The notes under the pieces: generated by a model
The model's database searches: none
What the model was told of the DNA's origin: nothing
What the model saw: the letters and a program-made list of their open reading frames with translations, nothing else
Made by a program: the position numbers and the translations under genes
Shown: positions 25,267-36,554 of the stretch, one piece after another
Layout of the letters: each line of letters begins with the position of its first letter
Numbering within the stretch: position 1 is the first letter of the stretch
NCBI GenBank assembly: GCA_950295325.1
Contig: OX485803.1
Coordinates: 28,208,001 to 28,272,000 of the forward strand
Direction of reading: 5' to 3'
Source: Polytrichum commune
Lineage: Eukaryota > Streptophyta > Polytrichopsida > Polytrichales > Polytrichaceae
DNA: 64,000 nucleotides

Positions 25267-25912
25267 CATTTCAAAACCCTAATACTGCCTCTTTCCCCGA
25301 TATTACCTTGACACCTTGTACATGGTTCATACTACCCTATAAGGTTGCTAACAAAAATCGTTAATCCTAATTAATCCTAATTTCATCCAATATGAAAACT
25401 TATGATATGTAGTATAGTTACAGTACCATACAAGTACAATTATTGTATATTTTTTAAAGGCCTTCCATATATGTACGTAACTATAAATTATAACATGTAT
25501 ACCATATGTATATGTAATACGGCAAGGTCCAAATCAATACCCCTCCTGTGCACTCACGTATACTCGTACATGTTTAGTACAGTGCACCCCCCGAGACAAA
25601 CAGACAACCCCTCTTAAAAACCTCATCATTTACGAGTTTTAGTTACATGTTTCCATGTAAAAGAAATGACATATTGTTAATTAAACAAAATTGATTCAAT
25701 CTAGAAAAATTAATAAAATTTAATCTCTAAAATGAAGATGTCTTCTAAAGTGGATATCCTTTAAAATTTAAAATATGTTTACCGCCACCTCAAAGATCAC
25801 AAAACTACACAATAACTCAAGAATAAATTGAGATGCAAGAATGTAGTGGCCCTTGTAGTCTCACTACATAACATTAAAAAATCAACAAACAATAAGAGTG
25901 TTTACAAAAAGA

Positions 25913-28900
25913 TCAATTTGATCCAATACCACACATGCTAGAAGAATGATCACTAGTTTCACTACTATCACTGTTCGTAAGCCCTAGTGTCTCCACATTG
26001 GCTTCTAGGTCTAAAAACTTCTTGACAACAACATTGTATGAACGTCGTTTGGTAACAAAAATGGGTGATGAAGCCTTTGCCATAACTTTCGCTTGAGTTT
26101 CGATATAACATGGCAAACTCTTGGGACTAGGAGAAGGCGAGAGCACAAAATATTGGAGAGAGTTTCCTCTACAATATACATTGAATAAACAGTTAGAAAC
26201 TTGGAATAAATTTTCAAGTCTTACATAATAAAATAAAACAAAGACATGAATAAAAACAACAACCAACTTACTTACAACAACGTCTCTTTCGAGGCCTTGT
26301 GGAAGGCCTCACAATGTCCTCATCATCAGAACCATTGTCCTGTACTAGTAGAGGACGCTTGGTTTGGGGGTTGGCAATAGAAGTCGGAGGAGTATTCAAA
26401 GGTTCAAGAAGGGTTTTGAAAATATCACTATCGCTCTCCAAGGCCAACAAATGACGTCCAATGTTGTGGGTTGCATGGATAGAGGCCCCTATTCATTGAA
26501 TGCAATACAATTAGTTCAAGCAAATATATTACATACAATGTATGAAAAAATGGATTAGGTAATGAGAACTAATGAAAATTACCTGTAGATGCAAAACAAT
26601 CTAGTACCACATCGCCGGGTTTTGAAAATGCCTCAATCAATAGTTGCACAAATAATGGATCTTTCTCACGGGCACCTCTCCATGGAAGAACCCCATTCAT
26701 TAGCTGAGTTTGTAGAGAGGTGAAATTGTGGAGTAGGTCAATTTTTTCAAGGTTGATGCCTGCATTGCTAAGTTGTTGGTTTACGTAGATAGAAAACTTA
26801 GACACTATAAATGTTTCCTCCCATTTTCTTCGTACAAAAAGAAAAATCCGAAAGCGTTGTGACTGTCAAGGATAAACAAGTATGTCAATTAATATTTGAG
26901 AAGCAAAATATTGGTACGAGTGGATTCAAACATCAATATACCAAAAACATAATTTGGTAGATAGAAAAAACTTGTTATAGTTTTTATTTAAATTTTTTTT
27001 TGGGATGTATCAAAATTCACAAATGAAAAAACTCAATAGAACTTACCCAACGTTTAGATTTCTTGTAACTAGAAAGCTTCAACTCATTCACACCCATCGA
27101 GAAATCTAATAGACGAAAGCCATATGTATCAACACGCTCAAGTGTGAATTCCTTCATCTTTCCGTTTTCTGGGTGGAACAACAAAATTGCTCCATCATCA
27201 TGAACATATTCTGAAGCAAACTCAAAGATGGGTTCAATTATCTCTTCTTCATTCAACAAGTTCCAAGCAGGAACATGAGAAGGTGATTCCGAGACATTGG
27301 GGATTGGTAGTCCGTATGGGATATCAGCAACAATCAAGTCAAAACATGGACTAGAGATCACGTTGCTTCCAAGAGGTCGTACCCGCTCCCCTCCAACCTT
27401 GACAATGGAAAATGCACATTTTTAGATTTAAGAATAACTTGCAATGCCATGTAACTTTATAACTTAATGTGAAATGAAAGAAAAACATTAGAATAAGACT
27501 ATAGATGATAAATTTTACTTTTTTTGCAAAATTAAGCATTTCATCCCATGCTTGTGCATTTTTTCCAGTCTTCTCTTTGACACTAAGCATTGTAGAAATT
27601 GATGATGGTAGAATTAGAGCTTGAGGCTCAATACCATATCTATTGGGCTAAATTGTTGACCTAGCAATATACTCTGATGAAGCAAATGCATTTGGAGGAA
27701 TAGATAGAAGAGTTGGAGGACAATGAGAGCAAGCTGTATCAATCAATTCAAAAGGAGTGAGAGACACAAGTGAAAGAGGAGGTGCAATAATAAATGTTGG
27801 CATGGACGAAGAGGGCGTGTCATCTTTTGTGGTAGTATCTATCGCCATTTTCTTTATAAATTTTTTCTCCCTTGGCTTCCTCCCCTTCTTCACTGGTGCA
27901 ACCTCTTCAATTTCCACTTCTTCCTCTAAAAACTCCTCTTGTGTGGTTGTTTTAGGATAGTCTTTAGCAGTCTCAAGTCCCTCAAGTGCCGGGGCAAAAC
28001 TCCTTGGACACTCTAGGTACCAAGGACAAGCTTGGAGTTCTTGGGCAGAAAACCCCCGTTGTTGAGTGAAGGTGAACATACATCCCGTCAAAGACGTGTC
28101 AAGCCAACCCATAAAAAGCTTGGGCATAAATTTTCTTTCAATTCCAGCTTTTGGAATCAACTCTCGTTTGAAATATCTGCAATCACATAGAAAATGTTTG
28201 ATTATTGCAATGACAAATATGCATATTCAATTATTCTATGGATTTGTAAAGCAAGTCAAATATAAATAAATAAATATAATTGAACAAAAAGATATACCTG
28301 TAGAGTAGCCTCTTTGTTGCAACATCTGTACCCTCTTGGTCTTTGAAAGCTTTAGACCTCGAATATGAAGAATTTTTTTTGAACAACCACCAAAAAGCAT
28401 GATCCCATAACACAATGCGCCATGTCTCCACATAATTTCCAATTGTGTCTAACTCATCGTTGGCACTCCAATGGACCTCAATATTCTCAGACTTTATGAT
28501 ACTCATGAATTCTGCTTTGGCTGCTTCTTCCAACTTCAAAGAACCCGAGATATATTAGAATGATTTTTTAGAAGGCAAAGCATATCATAAAACAAACACC
28601 CATACAATATTATTCTCCACAGTTATATACATGTCGTCCACAATGGCAATTTCATTTTTTTATAATTTCTTATTGTATTTTTTGGAATTTAAAGGCGTAT
28701 AATATACAAATGGAAAGGTATTACAAAATGTAAGTATTAAATATGTTGATGAAAAATTGTTGATAATATACCTTAGCCCAAAAAGCAGCTTTAGGGAGCC
28801 ATGTCTCTAAGGTCAATGTGTTAAAACCAGGGGGTGGAAATCGAAAGCCATCTCTAGAGGTTTCACTGGAATTCCACCACCGAAGAAAACGAACCTTGTG

Positions 28901-30181
28901 GTGTGGTTGGACCACACATGTAGATATCCTTTGAAGTTTCTCCAATGACATCTCGGGTTTCTCATTGGCGTTGTAATGCAAGTTAATCTGAAAATTTGAA
29001 GGTGGACATTAGTCAAAACTAAAGACAAAACCAAAACCAAAACAAAAAATAAACATGGAAATTATTCATTTGCAAGTAAATAGAATTACATACCTCTTCT
29101 AGAAATCCAACGCCATTCTTTGGATTTGCAACAGCTGATTGCTTATCAAACTCTGTTCGGAAACCTTTAGTAGCTGCAGTGGCAGCTTGGGTCATGACAT
29201 CATGAACTCCCTTTGGAGTGCGGTCTTTTGGTTGTGTTTTTTCATAATACGCTCGTACTGCTGCATCTGAAATAGTAGCAATCTCTTGCTGCAGACGAAA
29301 ATAAAATTAGCAAATCATTGTAAAATGAATTGTACAAATGACAACAATGAAATGAATTCTTTTTGCAAGCACATGACTTACCCGGTGAAGGAATTGTATG
29401 AAAACTTTTGACGTCAATGGATACCAAGCACCTGGTAGTTTTCTATTTTCACATTTCTTGTAATCATCATCGTTTAGAAGATCCTTGAACTCTTCTAATT
29501 TTAAGTTGCCATAGGTACTCATCCTATGTAATTGCTGAGCCAAGTTGCTCTTAACATGAGAATGCTCAGTAGACCTATAAAACCAATGAAAATATAATAC
29601 AAAATAAATAAATTGATAAACATAGAAAATAACAACAAATCAAAATAAAAAAATTAGTGAAGAATGGAAAATAATGTGGACCAGATTTTGAAACTCACCA
29701 ATTGATGTCGTTCATAGCCTCCAATAACATGCATGTGCGACCTTCTGATACCAAAAGCATACAATCAACCTGGAAATGCCATTTGCGATCATAACGATGC
29801 ATCTTATGAATGTAGGCATACCAAGCTGCCAATCTATGGTTACCATCCCATACGAAGAACATGTGGTTAGACAAATGCGAAAGAGAAGGCTGAGACTTCA
29901 ACCAACATTCAAATTGATCGTTTTCTTGTATCCAACATTCATCCCATGTCTCCACGATCTTGGGAGTCACCAACTTGCAAACTCCCTTGTCATTTGTTGT
30001 TGATACATAAAGTACACGATCACCTGGTCGATATCCACGAGCAAAGTCTGCCCCCAATCGTTTCACTTGACTTTGAAGAAGGGGACGCACCAATGGAAGG
30101 CCAATCATCCTACATAAAGGAATATGAAAACGAGATGAAGGCCCTCCACCATTGAAAAGCATGTTGTTGATGATGGCATTG
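25913..30181 (-). pseudogene. ParB-like/beta-class DNA methyltransferase, 3' block (outer MULE)
   Basis: The main body of a methyltransferase expected to modify an exocyclic amino group (N4-cytosine or N6-adenine) in DNA. Exons on the minus strand are 30181-29699, 29574-29382, 29288-29094, 28987-28772, 28533-28298, 28176-27519, 27397-27047, 26862-26583, 26488-26272 and 26168-25913. All join in phase at GT-AG sites. With the 5' block (46661-48685) they give about 1162 residues. A ParB-like region has DGNHR at about 247-251. Motif IV is DIPY at about 820-823, within DLIVADIPYGLP. The SAM-binding motif I follows it (VLDCFASTGAS, about 998-1008), with an acidic residue in ALESD. The IV-before-I order defines the beta class. 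A basic RPRKRR stretch could be a nuclear signal. Two defects are clear: the inner element splits the second exon, and an in-frame TAG lies at 27648-27650 (codon 752) with the frame open beyond it. Confidence 0.82.
30173..30181. repeat. Target duplication of the inner MULE, left copy
   Basis: ATGGCATTG here and at 46652-46660. A tenth base (G) also matches, so the length is 9 or 10. Joining the flanks at this point restores the methyltransferase reading frame. Confidence 0.9.
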
Positions 30182-30220
30182 GGGACGAGGCTTGTATGCG
30201 AGCGGAGAGCGGAGAGCGGA
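30182..30220 (+). repeat. Inner MULE left terminal inverted repeat
   Basis: Pairs with the reverse complement of 46612-46651. The longest shared block is GTATGCGAGCGGAGAGC followed by more GGAGAGC units. GTATG.GAGC.GGGAGC-like words also occur in the outer element's ends, linking the two. Confidence 0.8.
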
Positions 30221-30710
30221 AATGTGGTAAAAATAGGATAGATTCTGCATTAAATTTAGAATTCCCTAAAAAACAGTAAAAGAATATACTTAGAATATTC
30301 CAGATTCTGCCAAAAATAGAAAATTGTTGGGACCTATTTCCGTGGAATGTGTGGGCACTAAATCAAATAAATGTCCTGAATTTGAAATGGTCTGATTTAG
30401 TTTGAGAACCGTGAAGTGCCAAAATGATCGTAAAATTGTGATATAATAATTAAGTAGATGATGAAAACCAATGATGATCCCAATATGTATAGAGACACAT
30501 GATACGGTTGAGTACTGTAATCCAACTTTTTGAGCTGAATAAAAATAATCCATGCGATTATATTTATTATATTTTTGAGCTGACAATATTTAATTATTCA
30601 ATGAAAATCTTATATCACTTAGTATATGGTGTACTCTATTAGAAACATGGATGAATAGGCACTACTTCATCTATCATGTTGATGGGAGAAAGGGACACTT
30701 AGAGTAAATC

Positions 30711-33700
30711 CTAGGCCCGATCTAAAGGGTGAGTTAAAATTCCACTCTCGAGAATAACTTTGACCTCGTTGAAGCTGAAGGTTGGCGCGTGGATGAAAAG
30801 GTCTACATCAGGATTGCGATGGCAGACCTTTAAAAAAATATAGTAAACATGCTTGCAATACGAGAATTGACTCCGCCCTCGAAAGTTGGTCATTGTCTTC
30901 TTGAATGCAGGGCAGGTGCAACCCGGGAGGGAACTGATGGTGATGTGGTATTGTGTCACGTCGGGTGGCGTCATCGAGTCTAGCGCAATGATGCAGCCAT
31001 GGCCAGGGTGAGGAATCATCGTCACCGAGCGGAGTTGAGCTTTGAGGGAGTCTGCAGAGCCCATGGATAACCGTTGCTGAGGGTTTGGACGGGTTGCGGT
31101 GCGCTTAACGAGCTTCCCTTCTCTCTTCCCATGATACCTGTCCGCATCTGCTGGCACCGGCACGGAGTCTAAATTTGCCGGAGACGGTGCAGTGGAAAAG
31201 AGCCTTCTGGGTGAGACTGGCACTTTCTGCGGCAGTTGGAATCCGGCCGCCTCGAGGGCCATGATCTCACATTGCTTGAGGTTAGTCCCAAGTTTCACTG
31301 GCCAAACATCCGGAATGCTTGGCCTTTCCTGTTCCACAGAGTATTGAACAACCCATTTGCGCCTGCTACCCTTAACGCACCTATGGATATCATCTGAGCA
31401 GAAGAAAAACTCTGTGGTCTCTTTCACATTTCTCCTAGTGCTGTGCCATAGACCGGTGTACGTAGGGGCAGGGGTTGATTTTGCACCCCTTACGATTCTC
31501 TCAGTACACTTCTTTTTGGTGACGGCTCTCTGTGCCCAACAACATTTGGCAGAAGTCTTTGGCAACCGAGCGATGTGCCACTCCTTCACGTTCACCCTAG
31601 TCTCCTCGACGGCAGTGACGTGGCTGATCCGTCCCACGGGGATGGGGGACGGGACGATATCGTCCGCATGTGGCGCCGGGGGTGCAACTTCCGGGACATT
31701 GGAATCTTCCTCTTCAACAATTATGGGCATGTCAGTGGAACGAGTCCGGACAACCCTACTAGAGGCACGGGGATGTGAGAAGTTGACCTTATCAGGTCTG
31801 TGCGACTCCTCTTCTGCTCCAAGAGGTAGCTCTGCTTTGCGCTTCGTGGACCCGAACACCTCTTCCCCAGCCATATAAGGCACCCGGGTACAGAACTCTT
31901 CTGCTCCAGGCATGTCCATCATGGGGTCTTCGAGGACTAAAGGATTACCCGTTTGCTTCGCCCTACGCTCTGCCAACCTTAGCTTGAGCTCTTTCTTTGT
32001 AGGGCCTGTACCGCCAACATCGCCTTTCAGGAACTGGTAGTAATTGACAACCTGAAGGAAGCCTTGAACAAAGTCGTCCACTGTAGCAACATAGAGGTCG
32101 CCGCCGCTGTTTCCAGACGATTGAAGCCACTTGTTGTGTATTGATTCGGCGAGATTACATGAAGGCATTTCTGCTAGTTCTTCTACTGTAAATTTCTGCG
32201 TGTACATAGTGTAAGCAATTAGAAATTGGAGAAGAGTTGTTTCATATTAGAGTGAAAAGAAAGAAAGAAAAACAACAAGTTTAGGGTGAACATACCCCGG
32301 TCATGAAGCCTCCCCATTGGCGATAACGGAAGTGCCAGAATGCAAGCCAGAGCTCGAGTTTGTCAAGTGCCTTCTCTGTCACTGCCCCGGCGGATACCCA
32401 CCATGCACGTAGCCCGTGGTACAGGTTCTCCGCTTCGTCCATGGTCCTGGCGGTCCTATATTGGTGGCACATCTTCTTGTGTTGCTCCCAGAGTTCTTCG
32501 GGGATGTATTTCTCGGTATACTTAACCATAGATTGGGTCCAGTGAAACTGACAAGTTCTTTCCCGGTCATCCATGCGGTCCTCCTTCTTCCCGTTGCCAT
32601 ATATGACCCGAACTGCATTCCAATTGGCCTGGGCGCTGTCGGCCATGAAACCCTTGAAGTTGGTATCGACAACGCCATTCCTCTCCATCACAGCATTGAG
32701 ATTCTTCCAAAAAACGACTGGGCATCACAGTCCTCCGATTGCATGTCACAGCTTGCAATGGTCATGACACGACAATACGTGGAGTCATACACGTGGTATG
32801 CCATTGTGGTACACTGTCTCACCCGTTTCACATGGTCGAACATAATCCAAGCATTCTCCAGATCTTCGCCGGGCTGCATACGCTTCACCAAGTCTACCCC
32901 ACTACCAGGCCCGACTTCCGACATCTTAAAGACAAAAACCTTGTCAAGATCTGCCCCTTGACCTGGGAATTTGTTCTCCTGCACAAATGCCCATAAACTG
33001 ATTCCACGGAGTTTGGTGATAGAGTCCATGACACCATACCTTCTGAGGAAACGGAAGCTCATGACCTTGTTGCGGATGTTTGGGGAAGCCATGTCCTTGC
33101 ACCGGTCGAATACTGGAACAAGTTCCTCAAGAGAAAGCTTCTTTGTTGGCGCGTCATCGGGTTGAAGGAGATAACTGCCAATTAGAACTTTGCTAGCCTC
33201 CAACACAACCGCACTCCTGGTAGCCTGGGGAGTCTTCTCGATCTGTTCTTCAATTAGGCCACTGATCTCAGCCTTAGTGTCTCTGTAGTCGCCCACCTTG
33301 ACTGGGTGATTGTGAATTCCAAGGTGGATACACGCTCTTGTATGGTTGATTTTGCCAGCAACATAATAAATCTTAGCCCCACATGTAGCAATACATGTCG
33401 GGGGTTCTTTACACACCTTGCAAATAAGCGTAGAGTCAGTTGGGGGTGCTTGATCCACTACAAAGGCTTGGAGGGTACAACCTTCAAACTCTGTCTCGTT
33501 GACTTCGAAAATACGAGGTCGGCGGATCAGATATTCGCACTCTTTGTTCTTGCAACGCAGGTGTCCAACGCAGGAGGAAGAACGGAAGGACAAACCAAAG
33601 TCGTTTGTGATGTTGGTGGTGATGGTCTTGGTCCACACATGGCCGTCGTAACGCTTGTCCATTCCCTGTATAGACTTGGCCTGTGACCGTGCGGCCGTGT

Positions 33701-34457
33701 GACCAACGGGTGGCAACTCGAAGATGATAGCACCATCGAACAGAGCAGGAAGGTACTCTACCCTCTCGTGTCTAATCACCGAGTAGTCTATTTTTTTAAG
33801 AATGTTTTTTTTTCCCGGTATTGCTGCAAGTTGTTTTAATAATGGTACTATGCTAACAGTATCTTGCGACAAAGGATATACTTTAGGAGCGTCCCCACCA
33901 ACTATAACCTGAGGCGGGGGCTTGGTGGGACTGACCTCGTCATCTGAAGAAAGTGTAATTACAGATTCTACTTTAGAGTTGTCTACAATAGGCGTCTCGA
34001 GACCGGGTTCGAGCTTGACCTTCACATCACGTGGCAGAGGAGTTTGAATGGTGCAGGTAGAGGAAGAGCGAGGAGTGAGGATCTCAGTAGAAGCAGCCAT
34101 CTGAGATTCAGTGAGGCCATAGACTCGGTAACTACCTGGATGAAGAGTCCAAAACATGTTATTGTTCTCATCACGATGCGAAATGCGACCTAGGGTATGT
34201 GTAAGCTCAGACGTGACAACATCAAAAATATCCTCGTCAACAACAATAGTGTCCGCTCTGAAACCGAACCGAATACTTAGACGTTGGGACGTCACGTAAG
34301 CTAGTCCGCTGTCATCCATGCAAAAGGTAAGTGGGACTCTCTCTCCATCGGCTCTGAGGATTGCCATACCGACTTCTCCGTTAGCAGGCACATGAGCCAT
34401 GATGAGGGGAATGAGGCCTTGCGCGGTGATGGAAATATGGTAGAGGTTTCTCAACAT
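30711..34457 (-). CDS. MULE-type transposase with SWIM zinc finger (inner MULE)
   Basis: The DDE transposase expected to cut and join the element's ends. Two exons, 34457-32296 and 32195-30711, join in phase and give about 1215 residues if one missing base is allowed. The N-terminal part has a Cys/His cluster (CKNKEC, CKVCKEPPTC, then IHLGIHNHP) like WRKY-GCM1/FLYWCH-type DNA-binding fingers. The core has FDHVKRV and GFMADSAQANW, probable catalytic Asp segments, then CQFHW, the C..H feature of MULE transposases. The C-terminus has a SWIM finger: CTC, then CKH in FSYCKHVYYIF. The defect is a run of six T (plus-strand A run 32709-32714). A seventh would join both frames exactly at WKNLNAVM, where the outer copy has WRSLNSVM. 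It may be a real frameshift or an assembly error. The ATG at 34457 is my choice; a later in-frame Met aligns with the outer copy's start. Confidence 0.85.
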
Positions 34458-34680
34458 TGTGGGAAACCTATTTATTGGAAATGAATGGCCAAAGACAACA
34501 ATGATGGACAGATCCAAATGACGGATGAACAATGAAGGAAAGCATGAATAAATACTTCTAAAAATGACCCACCCTAAACCAAGGAGTCTGAAAGGGAGCA
34601 GAAAGGCTGTCAAGATATACCAAATTATATCAGTCAAGTCATGGTAGACATTCTACTTGACAAGATAGTATTTATTTTCA
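34440..34680 (-). promoter_or_regulatory. Transposase promoter and start, duplicated segment copy 2
   Basis: This stretch includes the transposase ATG (TCTCAACATTGTGGG on the plus strand) and upstream sequence with CAAGTCATGGTAGACAT and CTACTTGACA. All recur at about 35380-35580 in the same order and orientation. The shared block probably holds the minus-strand promoter. Confidence 0.55.
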
Positions 34681-34769
34681 AATAGTAGAATCCAATAACA
34701 TGCATATATACTAAACATGATAGTACCTCATGAATAGGAAATTCCAAACATTAGAATGCAACATTGTTA

Positions 34770-35189
34770 TTAACGACGAATACGCTTATGGGGCCCTTTG
34801 CCATATTTGTCACCGTCATGTTTATGACAATGGTCAATCCCCAAACTATGAACTGCAGTGCATGCTGCGCAATCGAGTTTCTGACCTTTGGCATTCCTAA
34901 ACAGGGATCTAGAGTAAGTGCCCGGTTTAATAACCCCTGCTCTAGAATAGGCATGAGTTTGTAAAGTAAACTTGTCCTCTTTCAGCGTTGCAACATCTGC
35001 CTGCAAAGATGGAGTATGTGGTTGAGGAGTGTGAACGACGACAGCCGGAGGAACTGAGCAGTCATGTGGGTTGGGAATCTTAATGATGTTGACGTCTGAA
35101 GAACCATCGATGGTCAACTTGGTGTGAATTCCAGAGGAACTAGGAGCACCTGACGGAGGAAGGTTGGGGGGACTTGCGTCAGTACCCAT
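34770..35189 (-). CDS. Small Cys/His-rich protein of the inner MULE
   Basis: A 139-residue ORF starting at ATG 35189, with a Ser/Pro-rich N-terminal half. The C-terminal segment LDCAACTAVHSLGIDHCHKH offers a C-x2-C...H...C-H-x-H ligand set, followed by a basic tail (KGPHKRIRR). This looks like a small zinc-binding, nucleic-acid-binding protein. It lies between two copies of the duplicated promoter, in the same direction as the transposase. I see no counterpart in the outer element. The function is unknown; an accessory or anti-silencing role would be speculation. Confidence 0.55.
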   Translation of the reverse strand: MGTDASPPNLPPSGAPSSSGIHTKLTIDGSSDVNIIKIPNPHDCSVPPAVVVHTPQPHTPSLQADVATLKEDKFTLQTHAYSRAGVIKPGTYSRSLFRNAKGQKLDCAACTAVHSLGIDHCHKHDGDKYGKGPHKRIRR

Positions 35190-35374
35190 TTGAGAAGAAT
35201 ATGAGTAGATTACATGAAGGAATGGGTACAAGTAATTGGGTATTATATACACTTAGGGTAGACACCAATGCACTTAGAATATTTGAGAACCTGTTAGATC
35301 AATATAGAGTCAATATGTAAATTGTGACAAACTGTAGCATGAAGGATTAGAATGTATTACAATGGCAATATGAA

Positions 35375-35580
35375 AGAGGAATCTCAACATTGTGGGCTAC
35401 CTATTTATTAGGAATGTGCTGCCAAAAGAGAACTGCGATGCACAAGCTCCACATGACGGAGGTACTCTAAACGAGAGTAACATTAATATTTTTAAAATTT
35501 GTAACGCTGTCACGATATACAAAATAAGAGAGTACAAGTCATGGTAGACATACTACTTGACAGGCAATTACATATTATTA
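35375..35580 (-). promoter_or_regulatory. Duplicated promoter segment, copy 1
   Basis: Repeats the 34440-34680 sequence: TCTCAACATTGTGGG, CCTATTTATT, GCTGTCA.GATATAC, CAAGTCATGGTAGACAT. It includes the same ATG context (MLR.L.HI), but the frame soon ends. It would drive the small Cys/His ORF. It sits between the divergent gene starts of the inner element. Confidence 0.5.
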
Positions 35581-35839
35581 GTTGGCGCTGATATAAAGCC
35601 TGAAATCATAATTAGGCATGACGTTTCAGGACAGGAATAGGAAGTCTAATGAAATCCCAATTAGGCATTAAATAAAGGAATGTCACACCTGGAAAGTCTT
35701 GTCTTAGATTTCGTGAAACTCATATCCTTTCACTTAGTGTCAAAAGTTATGAATTTCATGAGAGGCGTAAGACGTGTTTGATTGACGGGAGGGTTTGCGA
35801 GTGTTGGAGTAGACATGCACATGAAGGGTGACACGTGAC

Positions 35840-36199
35840 ATGCAGGCCCCTATCAAGAGGAGAAAGAAGAGAGGGAAGTTATATTTCAGTAGCACTAAGA
35901 AATTGAAGTCGAGCAGGATGGGGAGGAAGAAGGTGGCGCCTGAAACATATGACACTAGTGGAATTAACAAAGTTTTAGATTTTGACGACACTGAGGAGAA
36001 CGGAACATTATCGACGATAGACGAATCTCTGGGTCCCTCAAAATCCAAGAGCCCAAGATCACAGTGTCGAGAAGTATCAAAGGATGTGGGGACAGAGTCC
36101 AATCCCGCATCCAATCCAGCATCGCAGGAGGAGAGTGGCGAGGAAGAGGTTGAAGAGACGAGCTTGATGGAACCAGAAGGTTGGTTCCTCGGACCCTAA
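35840..36199 (+). pseudogene. Methyltransferase gene, first exon (inner MULE)
   Basis: An open frame from ATG 35840 with a basic start (IKRRKKRGK), LYFSSTKKLKSSRM, then an acidic, Ser-rich stretch. It matches in order and kind the first exon of the outer methyltransferase (FHRKRRK, LLFSSKKQLEKLRM, acidic tail). It is divergent from the transposase, as in the outer element. The exact donor site is not clear. The exons that should follow are missing; the next recognisable ones begin near 44150. Confidence 0.6.
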
Positions 36200-36554
36200 A
36201 CTTGACAATTTTGAAAGAATTTAAACGCGGAATAGAAGTTAGCCCAAAAAGTGGTGGGCTTAGAGTAGCCAAAGAATAGGACCCGTCAAGGGCACCCCTC
36301 CGGAAGTGATTGTATGGCTTAGTAGTGCAGTCAAATTTCGATAGTGAGGGAATCTTTCTAGAGCCCTAGGGTGCACCCGAGTGGGTCCAAATGTTTACGG
36401 GTTTAGGGTTTGAAGGTAAAGCCAAGGAGTGAAGTCAACTTTGAAAATTGAGGTAATCTTTTGGAGCTCTAGGGTGCCCCCGAGGGTGTGGAAGGGTTTT
36501 GTTGTTGAGGGTTTGATTGTAAGGTAAGGTAGGATTTGGAGGCCGAGGATGGAA

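Noticed and set aside
27047-27397. DIPYG segment as a tRNA guanosine methyltransferase (TRM11-like)
   Set aside because: In that family the SAM motif precedes the PPY-type motif. Here the SAM motif I lies C-terminal to it, as in beta-class DNA amino methyltransferases.
27648-27680. A 28-base micro-intron removing the in-frame TAG
   Set aside because: GT and AG are present around the stop, but 28 bases is too short for a plant spliceosomal intron. I treat the TAG as a nonsense change.
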